This document shows positions 1-8,912 of a stretch of 64,000 nt of DNA, one piece after another (position 1 is the stretch's first letter; every line of letters starts with the position of its first letter). The notes below the pieces were generated by a model that saw nothing but the letters and a program-made list of their open reading frames with translations, did no database searches and was not told the DNA's origin. The translations under genes were made by a program, and so were the position numbers. The stretch comes from Paenibacillus vietnamensis (GTDB lineage Bacteria > Bacillota > Bacilli > Paenibacillales > Paenibacillaceae). The stretch is from positions 460,131-524,130 of the forward strand of contig NZ_JAHMHW010000004.1 in assembly GCF_020169515.1 (NCBI RefSeq), written 5' to 3'.

Positions 1-336
1 ACCGGCTCTGTGGCAGCCCGATTGGCAGAACAAGCGGCAGCCTACATTCAAAAGAACTATAAGGAAAAGATCACCAATGAAGCATTAGCGGCAGCCCTGC
101 ATTTTCACCCTAATTACATTGTTCGATGTATGAAATCCAAGTATGGCCGCACGCCTATCGAGTATTTGCTCGATTACCGGCTGGAACGGGCAAAACGCCT
201 GCTCGTCACTACGGAATGGTCGATTGAACGCATAGCTGAAGAGGTTGGATTCCGTTATTCTCCTTACTTCTCATCGTGTTTTAAACAAAGCGTCGGTTTA
301 ACTCCTCTTAAATTCCGGAAGCAGTATTTGAATTGA
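1..336 (+). CDS. AraC-family transcriptional regulator, C-terminal part (cut by window start)
   Basis: The frame is open to the first base of the window, so the N-terminus lies outside it. What remains is about 110 residues forming an AraC/XylS double helix-turn-helix. The first helix pair is around ITNEALAAALHFHPNYIVRCMK. The second is around WSIERIAEEVGFRYSPYFSSCFK, followed by the usual GLTPLKFRKQ ending. An internal GTG at position 10 could be called as a start, but it would give only the DNA-binding domain. The ligand-binding half and therefore the effector are not visible. It converges on ppdK across a shared hairpin terminator. Confidence 0.85.
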   Translation, partial: TGSVAARLAEQAAAYIQKNYKEKITNEALAAALHFHPNYIVRCMKSKYGRTPIEYLLDYRLERAKRLLVTTEWSIERIAEEVGFRYSPYFSSCFKQSVGLTPLKFRKQYLN

Positions 337-363
337 CGGGAATGCCTACTTGAGAAAAACAAT

Positions 364-396
364 AAACGGAGCCCGCTAACTCGCGTGGCTCCGTTT
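364..396. terminator. Bidirectional hairpin terminator between AraC gene and ppdK
   Basis: A perfect 10-bp stem (AAACGGAGCC at 364-373 with GGCTCCGTTT at 387-396) lies between the converging stops. On the minus strand the stem is followed by a T-rich run (ATTGTTTTTCTC), which suits termination of ppdK. The plus-strand tail (GTTTGTGTGT) is weaker. Confidence 0.7.
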
Positions 397-423
397 GTGT
401 GTCAGGATTAGGGTCTGTCTTGA

Positions 424-3084
424 TTATCCGGCAGAAAATTCAATATTTTGACTATGCTCGATTTGCGCCTGCGCAGCAGCGATTCTCGCCATCGGGATCC
501 GATAGGGCGAGCAGCTTACATAATGGAGGCCGGCGCGGTGACAGAAGGCGATCGATTCCTTGTCTCCGCCATGCTCTCCGCATATTCCCGTTTTTAAACC
601 CGGTTTGCGGGCGCGTCCGTTCATCATCGCCAGTTCGATCAGCTGGCCTACTCCTTCTCCGTCCAGAACTTCAAACGGGTTGCGGGGGAGCAGCTTCTGC
701 TCCAGGTAATTAGGCAGGAACTTCCCTTCCGCATCGTCGCGGCTGTAGCCGAAGGTCATTTGGGTCAGGTCGTTTGTGCCGAACGAGAAGAAATCCGCAT
801 AGGCGGCTATTTTCCCGGCAGTAAGTGCGGCCCGCGGCACTTCGATCATCGTACCGACCTTATAGCCGCATTCCTTCCGTTTCTCATCGCCCAGCACCTG
901 CTCTGCAATCTCGTCGACACGCTCCCTGAGCAGCTTCAGCTCGTTCGCATCGCTGACCAGCGGAATCATGATGTCCGGACTGACGCGAATCCCCGCTTCC
1001 AGACACCGCAAAGCCGCTTTAAAAATAGCCTCGATCTGCATATCATAAATCTCGGGATGCACGATCCCCAGCCGGCAGCCGCGATGGCCAAGCATCGGGT
1101 TGATCTCGTGAAGCGACTTGACCTTGCGGATAAGCCGACTGTATTGACTGCGCTCGATGTCGTTGTCTGCAGCTTCGAACTTGGCGTGAAGCTCCTCCAG
1201 CTTGGGAAGGAACTCGTGCAGCGGCGGATCGAGCAGACGGATCGTAACCGGCCTTCCTTCCATCGCACGGAAAATCCCCTCAAAATCGTCCCGCTGCATC
1301 GGCAGCAGTTCATCGAGTGCAGCCTGACGTTCTTGCCCGGTGTCTGCCAAAATCATCCTCTGCATAACCGGCAGACGGCTTGGTGCGAAAAACATATGCT
1401 CCGTCCGGCACAGCCCTATCCCCTCTGCTCCGAAGCGGCGCGCGGTTAAAGCATCGTCAGGATTGTCGGCATTGGCATAGACTTGAAGGGCGCGAATGTC
1501 ATCCGCCCACTGGAGAATACGGAGCAGCTCTTCCGTAACCTGCGCCTCTTTCAAAGGAATACATCCCCTAATGACCCGGCCGCTCGCACCGTCCAAGGTG
1601 ATCCAATCTCCTTCGCTTATCGCGCCCCCTCCGGCGGACAGCTTCCGCTGCTCCTCATCGATTGAAAGGCTTTCGCAGCCGCAGACGCACGGCTTGCCCA
1701 TCCCCCGCGCCACCACGGCAGCGTGGCTCGTCATTCCGCCTCGCGCCGTCAGCACCCCCTCGGAGGCAAGCACGCCATGAATATCCTCCGGGGTCGTCTC
1801 GGAACGCACGAGAATGACCGGCTTTCCCTCTTTCCGCCAAGCGGCGGCTGTGTCGGCGTCCAAGGCAACCATCCCGGTTGCAGCCCCCGGCGACGCGGGA
1901 AGACCTACAGCCAGAACGTCGCGAATGGCGGATTCGTCCAGTCCGCGATGAAGAAGCTGATCGAGATGGGAAACCTCAATGCGCATCAGAGCCTCTTCGC
2001 GGCTGATCACGCCCTCCGCCACAAAATCGGCGGCGAGCTTCAGCGCGGCCTGTGCCGTTCTTTTGCCGTTTCTTGTTTGCAGAATGTAAAGCTTTCCGTT
2101 TTCTACGGTAAATTCAATGTCCTGCATGTCCTTATAATGGCGCTCGAGCTTCTCGCATACGCTTTTCAGCTGCTTGTAAACCTCGGGCATTTCGTCTCGC
2201 AACGCCCCGATCGATTGCGGCGTCCGGACTCCCGCGACCACATCCTCGCCTTGAGCATTGATCAGGTATTCCCCGTACAGGATACTCTCACCGTCAGACG
2301 GATTTCGGGTGAACACAACGCCGGTTCCGCAGTTATCGCCCCGGTTGCCGAATACCATGCTCTGTACGTTTACCGCAGTCCCTTGATCGTCCGGAATCCG
2401 GTTAAGCTGCCGATAGATTTGGGCCCGCTGGTTGTTCCAAGACTTGAAGACGGCCTCAATAGCAAGCGCGAGCTGCTCCTGCACATTCTGCGGAAACTCC
2501 CGATTCGCAAAACGGAGGACACATTGTTTATAATCCTCGATGAGCCTGCGCCATCCATCCGCCGGAACATCACGGTCCAGCTCGATCCCAAGTCCTGCCT
2601 TCAGACGGTGCAGAAGCCGCTCGAACTGAATGGACTCCACGCCGAGCACGACATTGCCGAACATCTGAATCAGCCGGCGATAGCAGTCATAGGCAAACGG
2701 CTCGTTCCCCGAAAGGCTCGCCAGCCCCCGTACCGTCTCGTCGTTCAGACCAAGGTTCAATATGGTATCCATCATCCCCGGCATCGAGGTGACCGAGCCG
2801 GAGCGGACCGACACAAGCAGGGGGCTCAAAGGTTCTCCAAAACGCTGGCCCTTCTCTACCTCCAAACCTCTCAACGCTTCCTGAACCTGACGCTGCAGCT
2901 CCGCCGGAACCCGATAACCCGCCCGAAAGAATGTGTGATACGCCTCAGTAGTGATCGTGAAGCCCGGAGGCACGGGCAAACCGGCCCTTGTCATTTCAGC
3001 CAGGTTGGCCCCTTTCCCTCCAAGCAGAGCTTTCATTCCCGCATGCCCTTCCGTGAATGCATATACCAGCTTGGCATTGCCCAT
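424..3084 (-). CDS. ppdK: Pyruvate, phosphate dikinase
   Basis: The protein catalyses the reversible interconversion of pyruvate, ATP and phosphate with phosphoenolpyruvate, AMP and pyrophosphate in the cytosol. It is 886 aa, the normal length. The N-terminal nucleotide-binding domain starts KLVYAFTEGHAG and GGKGANLAEM. The swivelling domain carries the phospho-histidine loop GGMTSHAAVVARGMG with His454. The C-terminal TIM barrel ends with the catalytic-Cys segment GICGEHGGD. I place the start at 3084 because an AAGGAGG site (3095-3101) sits 10 nt upstream. The longer frame starting at 3126 has no such site. It follows the gapB-like gene by 57 nt and is probably co-transcribed, which suggests it works in the PEP-forming (gluconeogenic) direction. 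That direction is inferred from context. Confidence 0.95.
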   Translation of the reverse strand: MGNAKLVYAFTEGHAGMKALLGGKGANLAEMTRAGLPVPPGFTITTEAYHTFFRAGYRVPAELQRQVQEALRGLEVEKGQRFGEPLSPLLVSVRSGSVTSMPGMMDTILNLGLNDETVRGLASLSGNEPFAYDCYRRLIQMFGNVVLGVESIQFERLLHRLKAGLGIELDRDVPADGWRRLIEDYKQCVLRFANREFPQNVQEQLALAIEAVFKSWNNQRAQIYRQLNRIPDDQGTAVNVQSMVFGNRGDNCGTGVVFTRNPSDGESILYGEYLINAQGEDVVAGVRTPQSIGALRDEMPEVYKQLKSVCEKLERHYKDMQDIEFTVENGKLYILQTRNGKRTAQAALKLAADFVAEGVISREEALMRIEVSHLDQLLHRGLDESAIRDVLAVGLPASPGAATGMVALDADTAAAWRKEGKPVILVRSETTPEDIHGVLASEGVLTARGGMTSHAAVVARGMGKPCVCGCESLSIDEEQRKLSAGGGAISEGDWITLDGASGRVIRGCIPLKEAQVTEELLRILQWADDIRALQVYANADNPDDALTARRFGAEGIGLCRTEHMFFAPSRLPVMQRMILADTGQERQAALDELLPMQRDDFEGIFRAMEGRPVTIRLLDPPLHEFLPKLEELHAKFEAADNDIERSQYSRLIRKVKSLHEINPMLGHRGCRLGIVHPEIYDMQIEAIFKAALRCLEAGIRVSPDIMIPLVSDANELKLLRERVDEIAEQVLGDEKRKECGYKVGTMIEVPRAALTAGKIAAYADFFSFGTNDLTQMTFGYSRDDAEGKFLPNYLEQKLLPRNPFEVLDGEGVGQLIELAMMNGRARKPGLKTGICGEHGGDKESIAFCHRAGLHYVSCSPYRIPMARIAAAQAQIEHSQNIEFSAG

Positions 3085-3141
3085 TACTTTACTACCTCCT
3101 TGAACATTCTCTTCGTTTCCGCGCATTCCGGGTTAGAGCAT

Positions 3142-4188
3142 TCAGACAGCTTGAGTCGTCCATGGTTCTCCCTGCCGCTTAAGCCGATGCTCGGCTGCCG
3201 CAATATATTGTGCAAAATCGAATACTCTGCAGGCATAAGCCCATTCATTGTCATACCAAGCCAGCAATTTAACCTGATTGTCGCGAATCATAAGACTAAG
3301 ACCGTCGACCACCGCCGACTTCTCGTTACCGATGTAGTCGGAGGAAACGAGCGGCAGCTCATTGTACGCCAGATAGGCCCCCATTCCGCCTTTCACGGCC
3401 GCTTCGAAAGCCTCCTTCACTTCTGCGGGCTGAACGTTCCGGCCTAGCACGACCTGAAGATCCAGCAGCGATACATCCGGTGTCGGAACCCGGACGGATA
3501 GCCCGTTTACGTGCGAGGCCAAGTGCGGAAGCACCTCCGCCAAAGCCTTCGAAACGCCTGAATTCGTCGGAACGATCGAGTTCGTGCATGCCCGGGCCCG
3601 GCGCAAATCCTTATGCGGGTTATCGAGGTGGTTCTGATCATTGGTGAAAGCATGCACGGTAGTCATCCACCCTTCCTTCACCCCAAAGGCACTGTCCAAA
3701 ACTTGAAGCACCGGAGCCAGACAGTTCGTCGTACAAGAGGCCGCCGAGAGCAGATGATGCGTTGCGGGATCGTAAAGCTTCTCATTGACCCCCATAACGA
3801 CGGTGAGATCCAGCTCCTTCCCCGGCGCTGTCAGCAAAGCTTTGTGAGCGCCCCGCTGCAAGTGCTTACTGAGGGATGCGCGGTCGGTAAACTTCCCGGT
3901 CGCATCGATGACAAGCTGGACGCCATAGTTCTGCCACGCGATTTTCTCGGGATCCCTTTCCGAAATAACGGGCACCAGCCGGCCGTCAATGAGCAGCCCG
4001 TCCGATTCGGCTTGAACCTCCGCATCCCACTTGCCGTGAACGGTGTCATACTGAAGCAGATGCGCCAAGGTGGGCAAAGGACACGTGGAGTTGATGACCA
4101 CCGTTTCGCACGGTGAGCCCTCTTGCGAGAACGCCCTGCGCAGGTACAACCTTCCGATCCTGCCAGTACCGCTAAGACCAACTTTCAA
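3142..4188 (-). CDS. gap: Glyceraldehyde-3-phosphate dehydrogenase, GapB-like
   Basis: Type I phosphorylating GAPDH, converting glyceraldehyde-3-phosphate and 1,3-bisphosphoglycerate. Visible are the Rossmann loop GTGRIGR, the catalytic segment SAASCTTNCLAP and the histidine in TTVHAFT. The NSG and WYDNEW motifs of the family are also present. In glycolytic enzymes the second strand ends ND, where Asp selects NAD. Here it reads INSTCPLPTLAHLL, so the Asp is replaced by Ser, as in NADP-preferring gluconeogenic GapB proteins. The catalytic loop also has GTG instead of the usual GFG. The start is taken as TTG 4188, 9 nt after a GAGGAGG site. A GTG at 4194 is only 3 nt from that site. First gene of an operon with ppdK. 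Confidence 0.92.
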   Translation of the reverse strand: MKVGLSGTGRIGRLYLRRAFSQEGSPCETVVINSTCPLPTLAHLLQYDTVHGKWDAEVQAESDGLLIDGRLVPVISERDPEKIAWQNYGVQLVIDATGKFTDRASLSKHLQRGAHKALLTAPGKELDLTVVMGVNEKLYDPATHHLLSAASCTTNCLAPVLQVLDSAFGVKEGWMTTVHAFTNDQNHLDNPHKDLRRARACTNSIVPTNSGVSKALAEVLPHLASHVNGLSVRVPTPDVSLLDLQVVLGRNVQPAEVKEAFEAAVKGGMGAYLAYNELPLVSSDYIGNEKSAVVDGLSLMIRDNQVKLLAWYDNEWAYACRVFDFAQYIAAAEHRLKRQGEPWTTQAV

Positions 4189-4220
4189 ATCCACACACCT
4201 CCTCGATTTATTACGCTTTT

Positions 4221-4250
4221 ATTATATATATGATGTACTATTGGTTTCAA
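4221..4250 (-). promoter_or_regulatory. Predicted sigma-A promoter of the gap-ppdK operon
   Basis: Reading the minus strand, TTGAAA (4250-4245) and TATAAT (4226-4221) are separated by 18 nt, placing transcription start near 4214, just upstream of the gap ribosome binding site. I looked for a CcpN-type operator as in Bacillus gapB and did not find a convincing one. Confidence 0.6.
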
Positions 4251-4406
4251 TATGTAATTATGGAATAATTATGACGTATTTATTAACTATTTGAGACGTT
4301 CTATTTTCATAAAAAAACCGCCTGCCCAAAATCGATTTTGCAGTTAAGAAAGTATTGGTAAGGTGAAATGCCGATATGAGATTTATATAACCTCCAGATA
4401 GCAAAC

Positions 4407-4449
4407 AGAAAAAAAGTGCCCGGCATTGTCTCGGCAATGTCGGGCACTT
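4407..4449 (-). terminator. Rho-independent terminator of the glycoside hydrolase operon
   Basis: A 15-bp stem (4414-4428 with 4435-4449, one G-T pair, 6-nt loop) is followed on the minus strand by a run of T. It lies just beyond the stop of the last gene of the first sugar operon. Confidence 0.9.
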
Positions 4450-4468
4450 AACTATTTTTACGATCGAA

Positions 4469-5989
4469 TTATAACTCTTTACCCTTTCTCTTGAGCCGGT
4501 ACACCGTCCACGCTTTAATCGGAAGAAGGTGGTTGCCCTCGATTTCTTTGACAGTCAACTTTTCCTTTTCTACGCAGTTCCAAGCATCGTAGACGAAAAC
4601 CTCGTATTCCGTTCGGCTGCCGTCATAAGAGCCGAACCAGAACCCTTTTCCAGACAGGTCATATCTGCAGAAGAAAAGGTATTCATCGATTCCCTTGCTC
4701 AAGGCAAAGTAATGATGACCGTCCGTGTTTGCCCAGTCCCGTTGCATCTCTTGGTAAGGACAGGATTCGAGAATCTCCTTCATGAACTTGAGCCTTGGAG
4801 CGCTTTCTCCGATCAGCGTTCCGCCATAAGACCAGAATAGATCGGTTTCGTTCCCGTCAATTTTGAACACTTCGCCATGAGAAGCATACGCCCCGGCCAT
4901 TGCGGACAGCCAGTGACGAAATAAGGTAGTTTCCCCGTCGCTGTTCCCCCACTCGTCCTTGATATTGCCTTCATATTGGTACTCGTCGTTCACGATCGGT
5001 TTATTATATTGGTGCTTCAACTCCAAGAGGAGCGTATACGTATCGGGATGCTGGATAGAGACGTGACTCAGCCAATCCCGGTTCGGATAAATGTACCGCA
5101 TCGGCAGATTATGGACGGAGATCGGATGCCCGTGCGGATCATTTGCCTTGATTGTGGCGCCGATGAGATCCCAGTCCTTACGGTCTGTCCTTGCACAAAA
5201 CATCCCCTCCTGCGTGCTCGAGATATCGAACTCATTGGCGAGCGACCACCATACGTTCCGATAAGCAGCGAGCCTTGCGATGAGGTAGTTGACATAAAAA
5301 AGATCGTCAGCCTGCCGCATGCCCGAATCAATACCCCAAGCATCATATGGATGAAATAAGATGATGTCGGCCTCGATCCCCAGCGTCATCAGATCCTTCA
5401 CCCGCTCCTCATAATTACGGAAATACTCGGGTAGCAGCGTCTGAAAATCGAATTCCTTTGGTTTGCCGGCAAAGGGGAACACGGGAGGATCGTAGTCAAT
5501 TTTGACGTCATTAACCATTCCGCCGTAATACTTTGGAAAGACGAGCATCCTGATTTTGTTGAAACCGTATTTGGAAAATGATTCAAGCGTTTGCGTTCTG
5601 ACTTCTTCCGGACGATAGGTCCATGCGTAAGCGGTTGTTCCCATGACGAAGAACGGTGTTCCGTCCGCGTACGTGAAGTGTGTTCCGCTTACCCGAACAG
5701 GTCCATGATTACCCTCTGAAGGCGCGGTGGAGCTAAACGAACCTTCGAGACCGTCTAACTCAGCCGTGCTGGAACTGACTATAAACTGGTAGTTACCCTT
5801 TTTTTCCGGCATGAATCGGATTCGCCATACGGATCCTCCATCGTAAAAACCATTGACGCGTTTATATTCATCACCGATTCTGAAGATGGCTTGCACCCAA
5901 ACGTCCCGGAACGGATTATCAAACTTCTCCGACGCATGAAGCTCAATCTCGAACGTTCCCCATTGCTCAACCACTTGCGAAAACTTCAT
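4469..5989 (-). CDS. Glycoside hydrolase-like protein, DUF5060/DUF4038 architecture
   Basis: 506 aa, no signal peptide, so probably cytosolic. Residues 1-95 form an N-terminal beta-sandwich of the DUF5060 type (WGTFEIELHAS, GFYDGGSVWRIRFMP). Residues 100-430 form a TIM barrel of the DUF4038/apiosidase-like group. The C-terminal 80 residues look like a DUF5605-type beta-sandwich. Two glutamates sit where clan GH-A enzymes keep acid/base and nucleophile: E253 in WWSLANEFD and E336 in KPIVNDEYQYEG. The substrate is unknown. Some DUF4038 relatives are apiosidases, but I would not assign that here. It is paralogous to the gene at 7022-8746, is separated from it by a nucleoside-hydrolase-like gene and is the last gene before a strong terminator. 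A start with an AAGGGGG site upstream supports ATG 5989. Confidence 0.85.
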   Translation of the reverse strand: MKFSQVVEQWGTFEIELHASEKFDNPFRDVWVQAIFRIGDEYKRVNGFYDGGSVWRIRFMPEKKGNYQFIVSSSTAELDGLEGSFSSTAPSEGNHGPVRVSGTHFTYADGTPFFVMGTTAYAWTYRPEEVRTQTLESFSKYGFNKIRMLVFPKYYGGMVNDVKIDYDPPVFPFAGKPKEFDFQTLLPEYFRNYEERVKDLMTLGIEADIILFHPYDAWGIDSGMRQADDLFYVNYLIARLAAYRNVWWSLANEFDISSTQEGMFCARTDRKDWDLIGATIKANDPHGHPISVHNLPMRYIYPNRDWLSHVSIQHPDTYTLLLELKHQYNKPIVNDEYQYEGNIKDEWGNSDGETTLFRHWLSAMAGAYASHGEVFKIDGNETDLFWSYGGTLIGESAPRLKFMKEILESCPYQEMQRDWANTDGHHYFALSKGIDEYLFFCRYDLSGKGFWFGSYDGSRTEYEVFVYDAWNCVEKEKLTVKEIEGNHLLPIKAWTVYRLKRKGKEL

Positions 5990-6078
5990 TCGGTTCGCCC
6001 CCTTAATGTAGTTACAAAATTAGAAAGCCGGCCTTTGAACAAAACCCCGCAGTTGGATTTCGTCTATCCTCAGCATAG

Positions 6079-6975
6079 TTACTGCCTCCGGGCGAACAAC
6101 TCCAGCTTAGCGTACATGTCTTCCAAGGTATACCGGGCGTCCACATGGCGGTATACGCGGATCAGCCGCTCCGACTGATGATGGACATAATGCATGTCCG
6201 CGGTGATACGCGGTGCCGGTTTCATTTCGTAGCCGAACTCATGATCATCCATAATGAGACTGATCGCCGGAGAGTCCCCCAAGCTCCACGATTCTCCCCT
6301 TGGCCACCCGTCCGCGTTCTCGTCATTAAACCGGATCAGCTGCTCGAACAAGTACTTTCCTATCTCACCGTGCGGTTTTACTCTGCACGCAAGCTCTGCC
6401 AGACTCACTCTCATCATGCCGTAAACATTTCGCGGAACTTGCCATAAGGGAATTCGGGAGTTCATGACTACGTTAGCCGCATGGATGTCGTTGCTCAAAT
6501 TGAATTCCATTTCTCCGTTCGGATAAGAGCCGCCGCCGATCCAAATGGCCGTCAGCCGGTCCTCAATCCGCGGCTCCATTAGATAAGCGGCAGCAAGATC
6601 GGTCAACGGTCCAAGAAACACGACGAAGAGACGATGCGGATCATCCGAGAGCGCCTCGCGGATAATAGCCTCGGCACCTTCCGATACAACGGGCGTATGC
6701 TCGTCCGATAAAGCTTTCCTGGCTCCCTTATAGACCGGAACGTTCCCCATGTCTCCCATCAGGCTAAGCACATGTTTCGCCTCGGCATAGCTTTCTTCCA
6801 TCGATTCCATAGTTCGTCCGGTACCGAAATGAGCGGCAATGATTCCCTTGTGAATAAACTGCGGGGTAAGCAGCGCATGAACAATCGCGTATTGATCGTC
6901 CGCCTCATTCTTGGCGTCCGTGTTCATCAAAAACCGTACCCGCTTCCGATCCGGTACTTGGAAAGACAAGCTCAT
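6079..6975 (-). CDS. Nucleoside hydrolase-like protein
   Basis: 298 aa, related to the inosine-uridine nucleoside hydrolase fold. The N-terminal calcium-binding motif normally reads DTDxxxDD. Here it is FLMNTDAKNEADDQYAIVHALL, with the longer spacing seen in the DUF1593-like branch and Asn for the first Asp. Other family marks are FLGPLTDLAAAY near residue 120 and a late IMDDHEFGYE segment. Classical members cleave N-ribosides. The setting between two paralogous glycoside hydrolases suggests it cleaves a furanosyl glycoside released from a plant polysaccharide, but that is inference. Start ATG 6975 has an AAGGGGG site upstream. It is preceded by the hydrolase at 7022 with a gap of only 46 nt, so the two are almost certainly co-transcribed. 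Confidence 0.8.
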   Translation of the reverse strand: MSLSFQVPDRKRVRFLMNTDAKNEADDQYAIVHALLTPQFIHKGIIAAHFGTGRTMESMEESYAEAKHVLSLMGDMGNVPVYKGARKALSDEHTPVVSEGAEAIIREALSDDPHRLFVVFLGPLTDLAAAYLMEPRIEDRLTAIWIGGGSYPNGEMEFNLSNDIHAANVVMNSRIPLWQVPRNVYGMMRVSLAELACRVKPHGEIGKYLFEQLIRFNDENADGWPRGESWSLGDSPAISLIMDDHEFGYEMKPAPRITADMHYVHHQSERLIRVYRHVDARYTLEDMYAKLELFARRQ

Positions 6976-7021
6976 TTCTCTATTTCCCCCTTAATCCGCT
7001 GACATTCGGTGCCCCAAAAAT

Positions 7022-8746
7022 TTATATCCGCGTAAGCCGCACGGCAATATATGGCCTGCCCGGCAGCTTGATTTGAAAATTCCCTTCAAAGCTTCCCTCT
7101 AATTCCTCAACCGACATATTCCATGTATCAATGATATCCGCTCTATAGGAAAGACCGGGTGTCATCGCGAAGTCGTAGTAACACGGCTGTCTGGAACTGA
7201 AATAATACAGATAAAATTCTTCCTTGTTTCCCGCTATATACTCAAACTCGGTCATGAGCGGGTTAAGCACGCTTGATGGCGACTCCTCGATGACCTCTTT
7301 TAAAAATTTGATCCGCTCCGGACTGGAGCCATGCAATATTCCGCCTTTGGACCACCATAGAATATCCCCGGGATCCAGATAAGTCTCCCCATGACCGGCA
7401 TATCCTCCGCGCAGCGCAGCTTCCCAGAACCTGCGTACCATGTCCTCGCCGGTAATGTTGCCCCAAAAGGGACTTATATTGCCCTCGTAAGCACACTCAT
7501 CGATGACGATCGGCTTGTTCCATTGTTTCCTCCACTCCGCCGAACGATCGGTTTCCGATTTTTGCAAGCTGCAATGAGTAATCCAAGGCCGGGATTGATC
7601 AAAGACGTTAACAAAATTATGAATGGAGATTAGATGTCCATACGGATCGTTCTCGGATACGATCTGACCGAAACGCTCCCAATCCTCATCCGGCTTGTCC
7701 CATAGCAATTCGTATTCGTTGGCGAGCGACCACCAGACATTACGGAAGGCCGACAATCTTGCCGTCATATATTTCAGGTAACGCGCATCAACGGTGGAAT
7801 CCATTGTGGAAAAGCCCCATCGATCATACGGATGGAATAAAATGATATCCGCCTCGATCCCGAGCCGGCCCAAATCGGCGATCCGGCGTTCGAGATGATG
7901 AAAAAATTCGGGATTAAAACGGGTAAAGTCCCAGCCCTCTTCTATCGATCCCGGAAAGGGGTAACGAGGCGGCTCATTTTCGTTAAAAATAAAGGACTTT
8001 GGAAATACACACATTCTTATTTTATTGAAAGCCGATTGAGCAAGCGTCGCCAACGTTTGCTCTTCCAATTCCTCCGGTTGATGATTCCATACGTAGCAGG
8101 TGGTGCCAACCGGCAAATAACGGGTACCGTCTTCGTAAGCGAAATGGAAGGTATCGGCAACCCGGACAGGCCCATGATTTCCCTCCTGTGCAGGCGTACA
8201 CGCAAAGCGTCCCTCCAAACCGTTCAACGTTCGGCTGTTGCTGGTTGTCCGGTAGATCCATTCGCCCTCCGCATTCGGCATAAACCGAACCCGATAAACG
8301 CCGTCACCGTCATAGAAACCTCTTACGTTAATGGATTGTCCATCGCATGTGAATTGAGCTCCGAGGTCAACGTCGATATACGGATTCCCATGGCATGGAC
8401 CGTGAAGCTCAAGCTCGAAAACCGTCCACTTTTCAGCAGAGACAGATGCATGTAAGGCGGCGCTGCCAATCTCTACGGACAAATCTTCGTAATCGTCGGA
8501 GGGAGTGATTTCTTTCTCCCATTTCCTCGAAAGATCAACACTTTCCAGTTCCTTAAGGATGGTAGAGAGCCATTTGCCGGGGTTCGGATGGACCAGCTTA
8601 TCAGCTGCATATTCAGCCAGTGAACTCGCTTGGACGATTATGAAAAGAGGCTCCTTTTCGATTTCCCGCGTGTGCTTGAGGATAACCGACCGCCCATGTT
8701 CATTCGACCATATGTTTCCTATTTTCGTGTCTTTTGTTATTTTCAT
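7022..8746 (-). CDS. Glycoside hydrolase-like protein with N-terminal extension, DUF5060/DUF4038 architecture
   Basis: About 574 aa and clearly homologous to the 4469-5989 product over the beta-sandwich (KWTVFELELHG, GFYDGDGVYRVRFMP) and barrel. Likely catalytic Glu are E344 (WWSLANEYE) and E417 (KPIVIDECAYEG). It has an extra N-terminal domain of about 100 residues (KITKDTKIGNIW...). This resembles the small helical tail domains seen at the ends of some glycosidases and may serve in oligomerisation. No signal peptide, so it should act on imported oligosaccharides. ATG 8746 lies 8 nt from a GGAGG site; ATG 8749 and TTG 8752 are alternatives with poorer spacing. The gene has its own promoter and operator (8797-8853), downstream of the yesN terminator, so it can be controlled apart from the transporter genes. 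Confidence 0.85.
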   Translation of the reverse strand: MKITKDTKIGNIWSNEHGRSVILKHTREIEKEPLFIIVQASSLAEYAADKLVHPNPGKWLSTILKELESVDLSRKWEKEITPSDDYEDLSVEIGSAALHASVSAEKWTVFELELHGPCHGNPYIDVDLGAQFTCDGQSINVRGFYDGDGVYRVRFMPNAEGEWIYRTTSNSRTLNGLEGRFACTPAQEGNHGPVRVADTFHFAYEDGTRYLPVGTTCYVWNHQPEELEEQTLATLAQSAFNKIRMCVFPKSFIFNENEPPRYPFPGSIEEGWDFTRFNPEFFHHLERRIADLGRLGIEADIILFHPYDRWGFSTMDSTVDARYLKYMTARLSAFRNVWWSLANEYELLWDKPDEDWERFGQIVSENDPYGHLISIHNFVNVFDQSRPWITHCSLQKSETDRSAEWRKQWNKPIVIDECAYEGNISPFWGNITGEDMVRRFWEAALRGGYAGHGETYLDPGDILWWSKGGILHGSSPERIKFLKEVIEESPSSVLNPLMTEFEYIAGNKEEFYLYYFSSRQPCYYDFAMTPGLSYRADIIDTWNMSVEELEGSFEGNFQIKLPGRPYIAVRLTRI

Positions 8747-8796
8747 CATCAAGCCCTCCAGCTCTGCTTCTTAACTTGACCGTGTTATTAATCAGA

Positions 8797-8853
8797 ATTA
8801 TACGTTTACGTACTTGGAGAATATATTGAGAAAACTACAAAAACTTTAGTTTT
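8797..8853 (-). promoter_or_regulatory. Activator-type promoter, shared operator site 1
   Basis: On the minus strand the inverted repeat AAAACTA-N9-TAGTTTT (8853-8831) is followed after 28 nt by a perfect TATAAT (8802-8797). No TTGACA-like -35 is present at the right distance. The same arrangement occurs at 15506-15563, 17295-17352 and 17421-17477. It lies upstream of the 7022-8746 hydrolase. Confidence 0.75.
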
Positions 8854-8871
8854 TTAATCCCTGGAGTCAAC

Positions 8872-8908
8872 ACAAAAAGACCCGATCATCCTCATCCTGA
8901 TCGAGTCT
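8872..8908 (-). terminator. Terminator after the yesN-type gene
   Basis: An 11-bp stem with one C-A mismatch (8878-8888 with 8898-8908) is followed on the minus strand by TTTTT, only a few bases past the response-regulator stop. It separates the transporter/regulator operon from the hydrolase operon. Confidence 0.75.
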
Positions 8909-8912
8909 CTGT

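Noticed and set aside
399..713. Plus-strand frame of 104 codons starting before ppdK end
   Set aside because: It overlaps the ppdK coding sequence in antisense and has no ribosome site.
1723..3447. Plus-strand frame of 574 codons
   Set aside because: It lies antisense to ppdK and the gap 3' end, has no ribosome site and its translation matches no family I recognise; it is a shadow of G+C-rich codon positions.
4201..4300. CcpN-type operator upstream of the gapB-like gene
   Set aside because: I searched both strands for the consensus and found no match in the promoter region.
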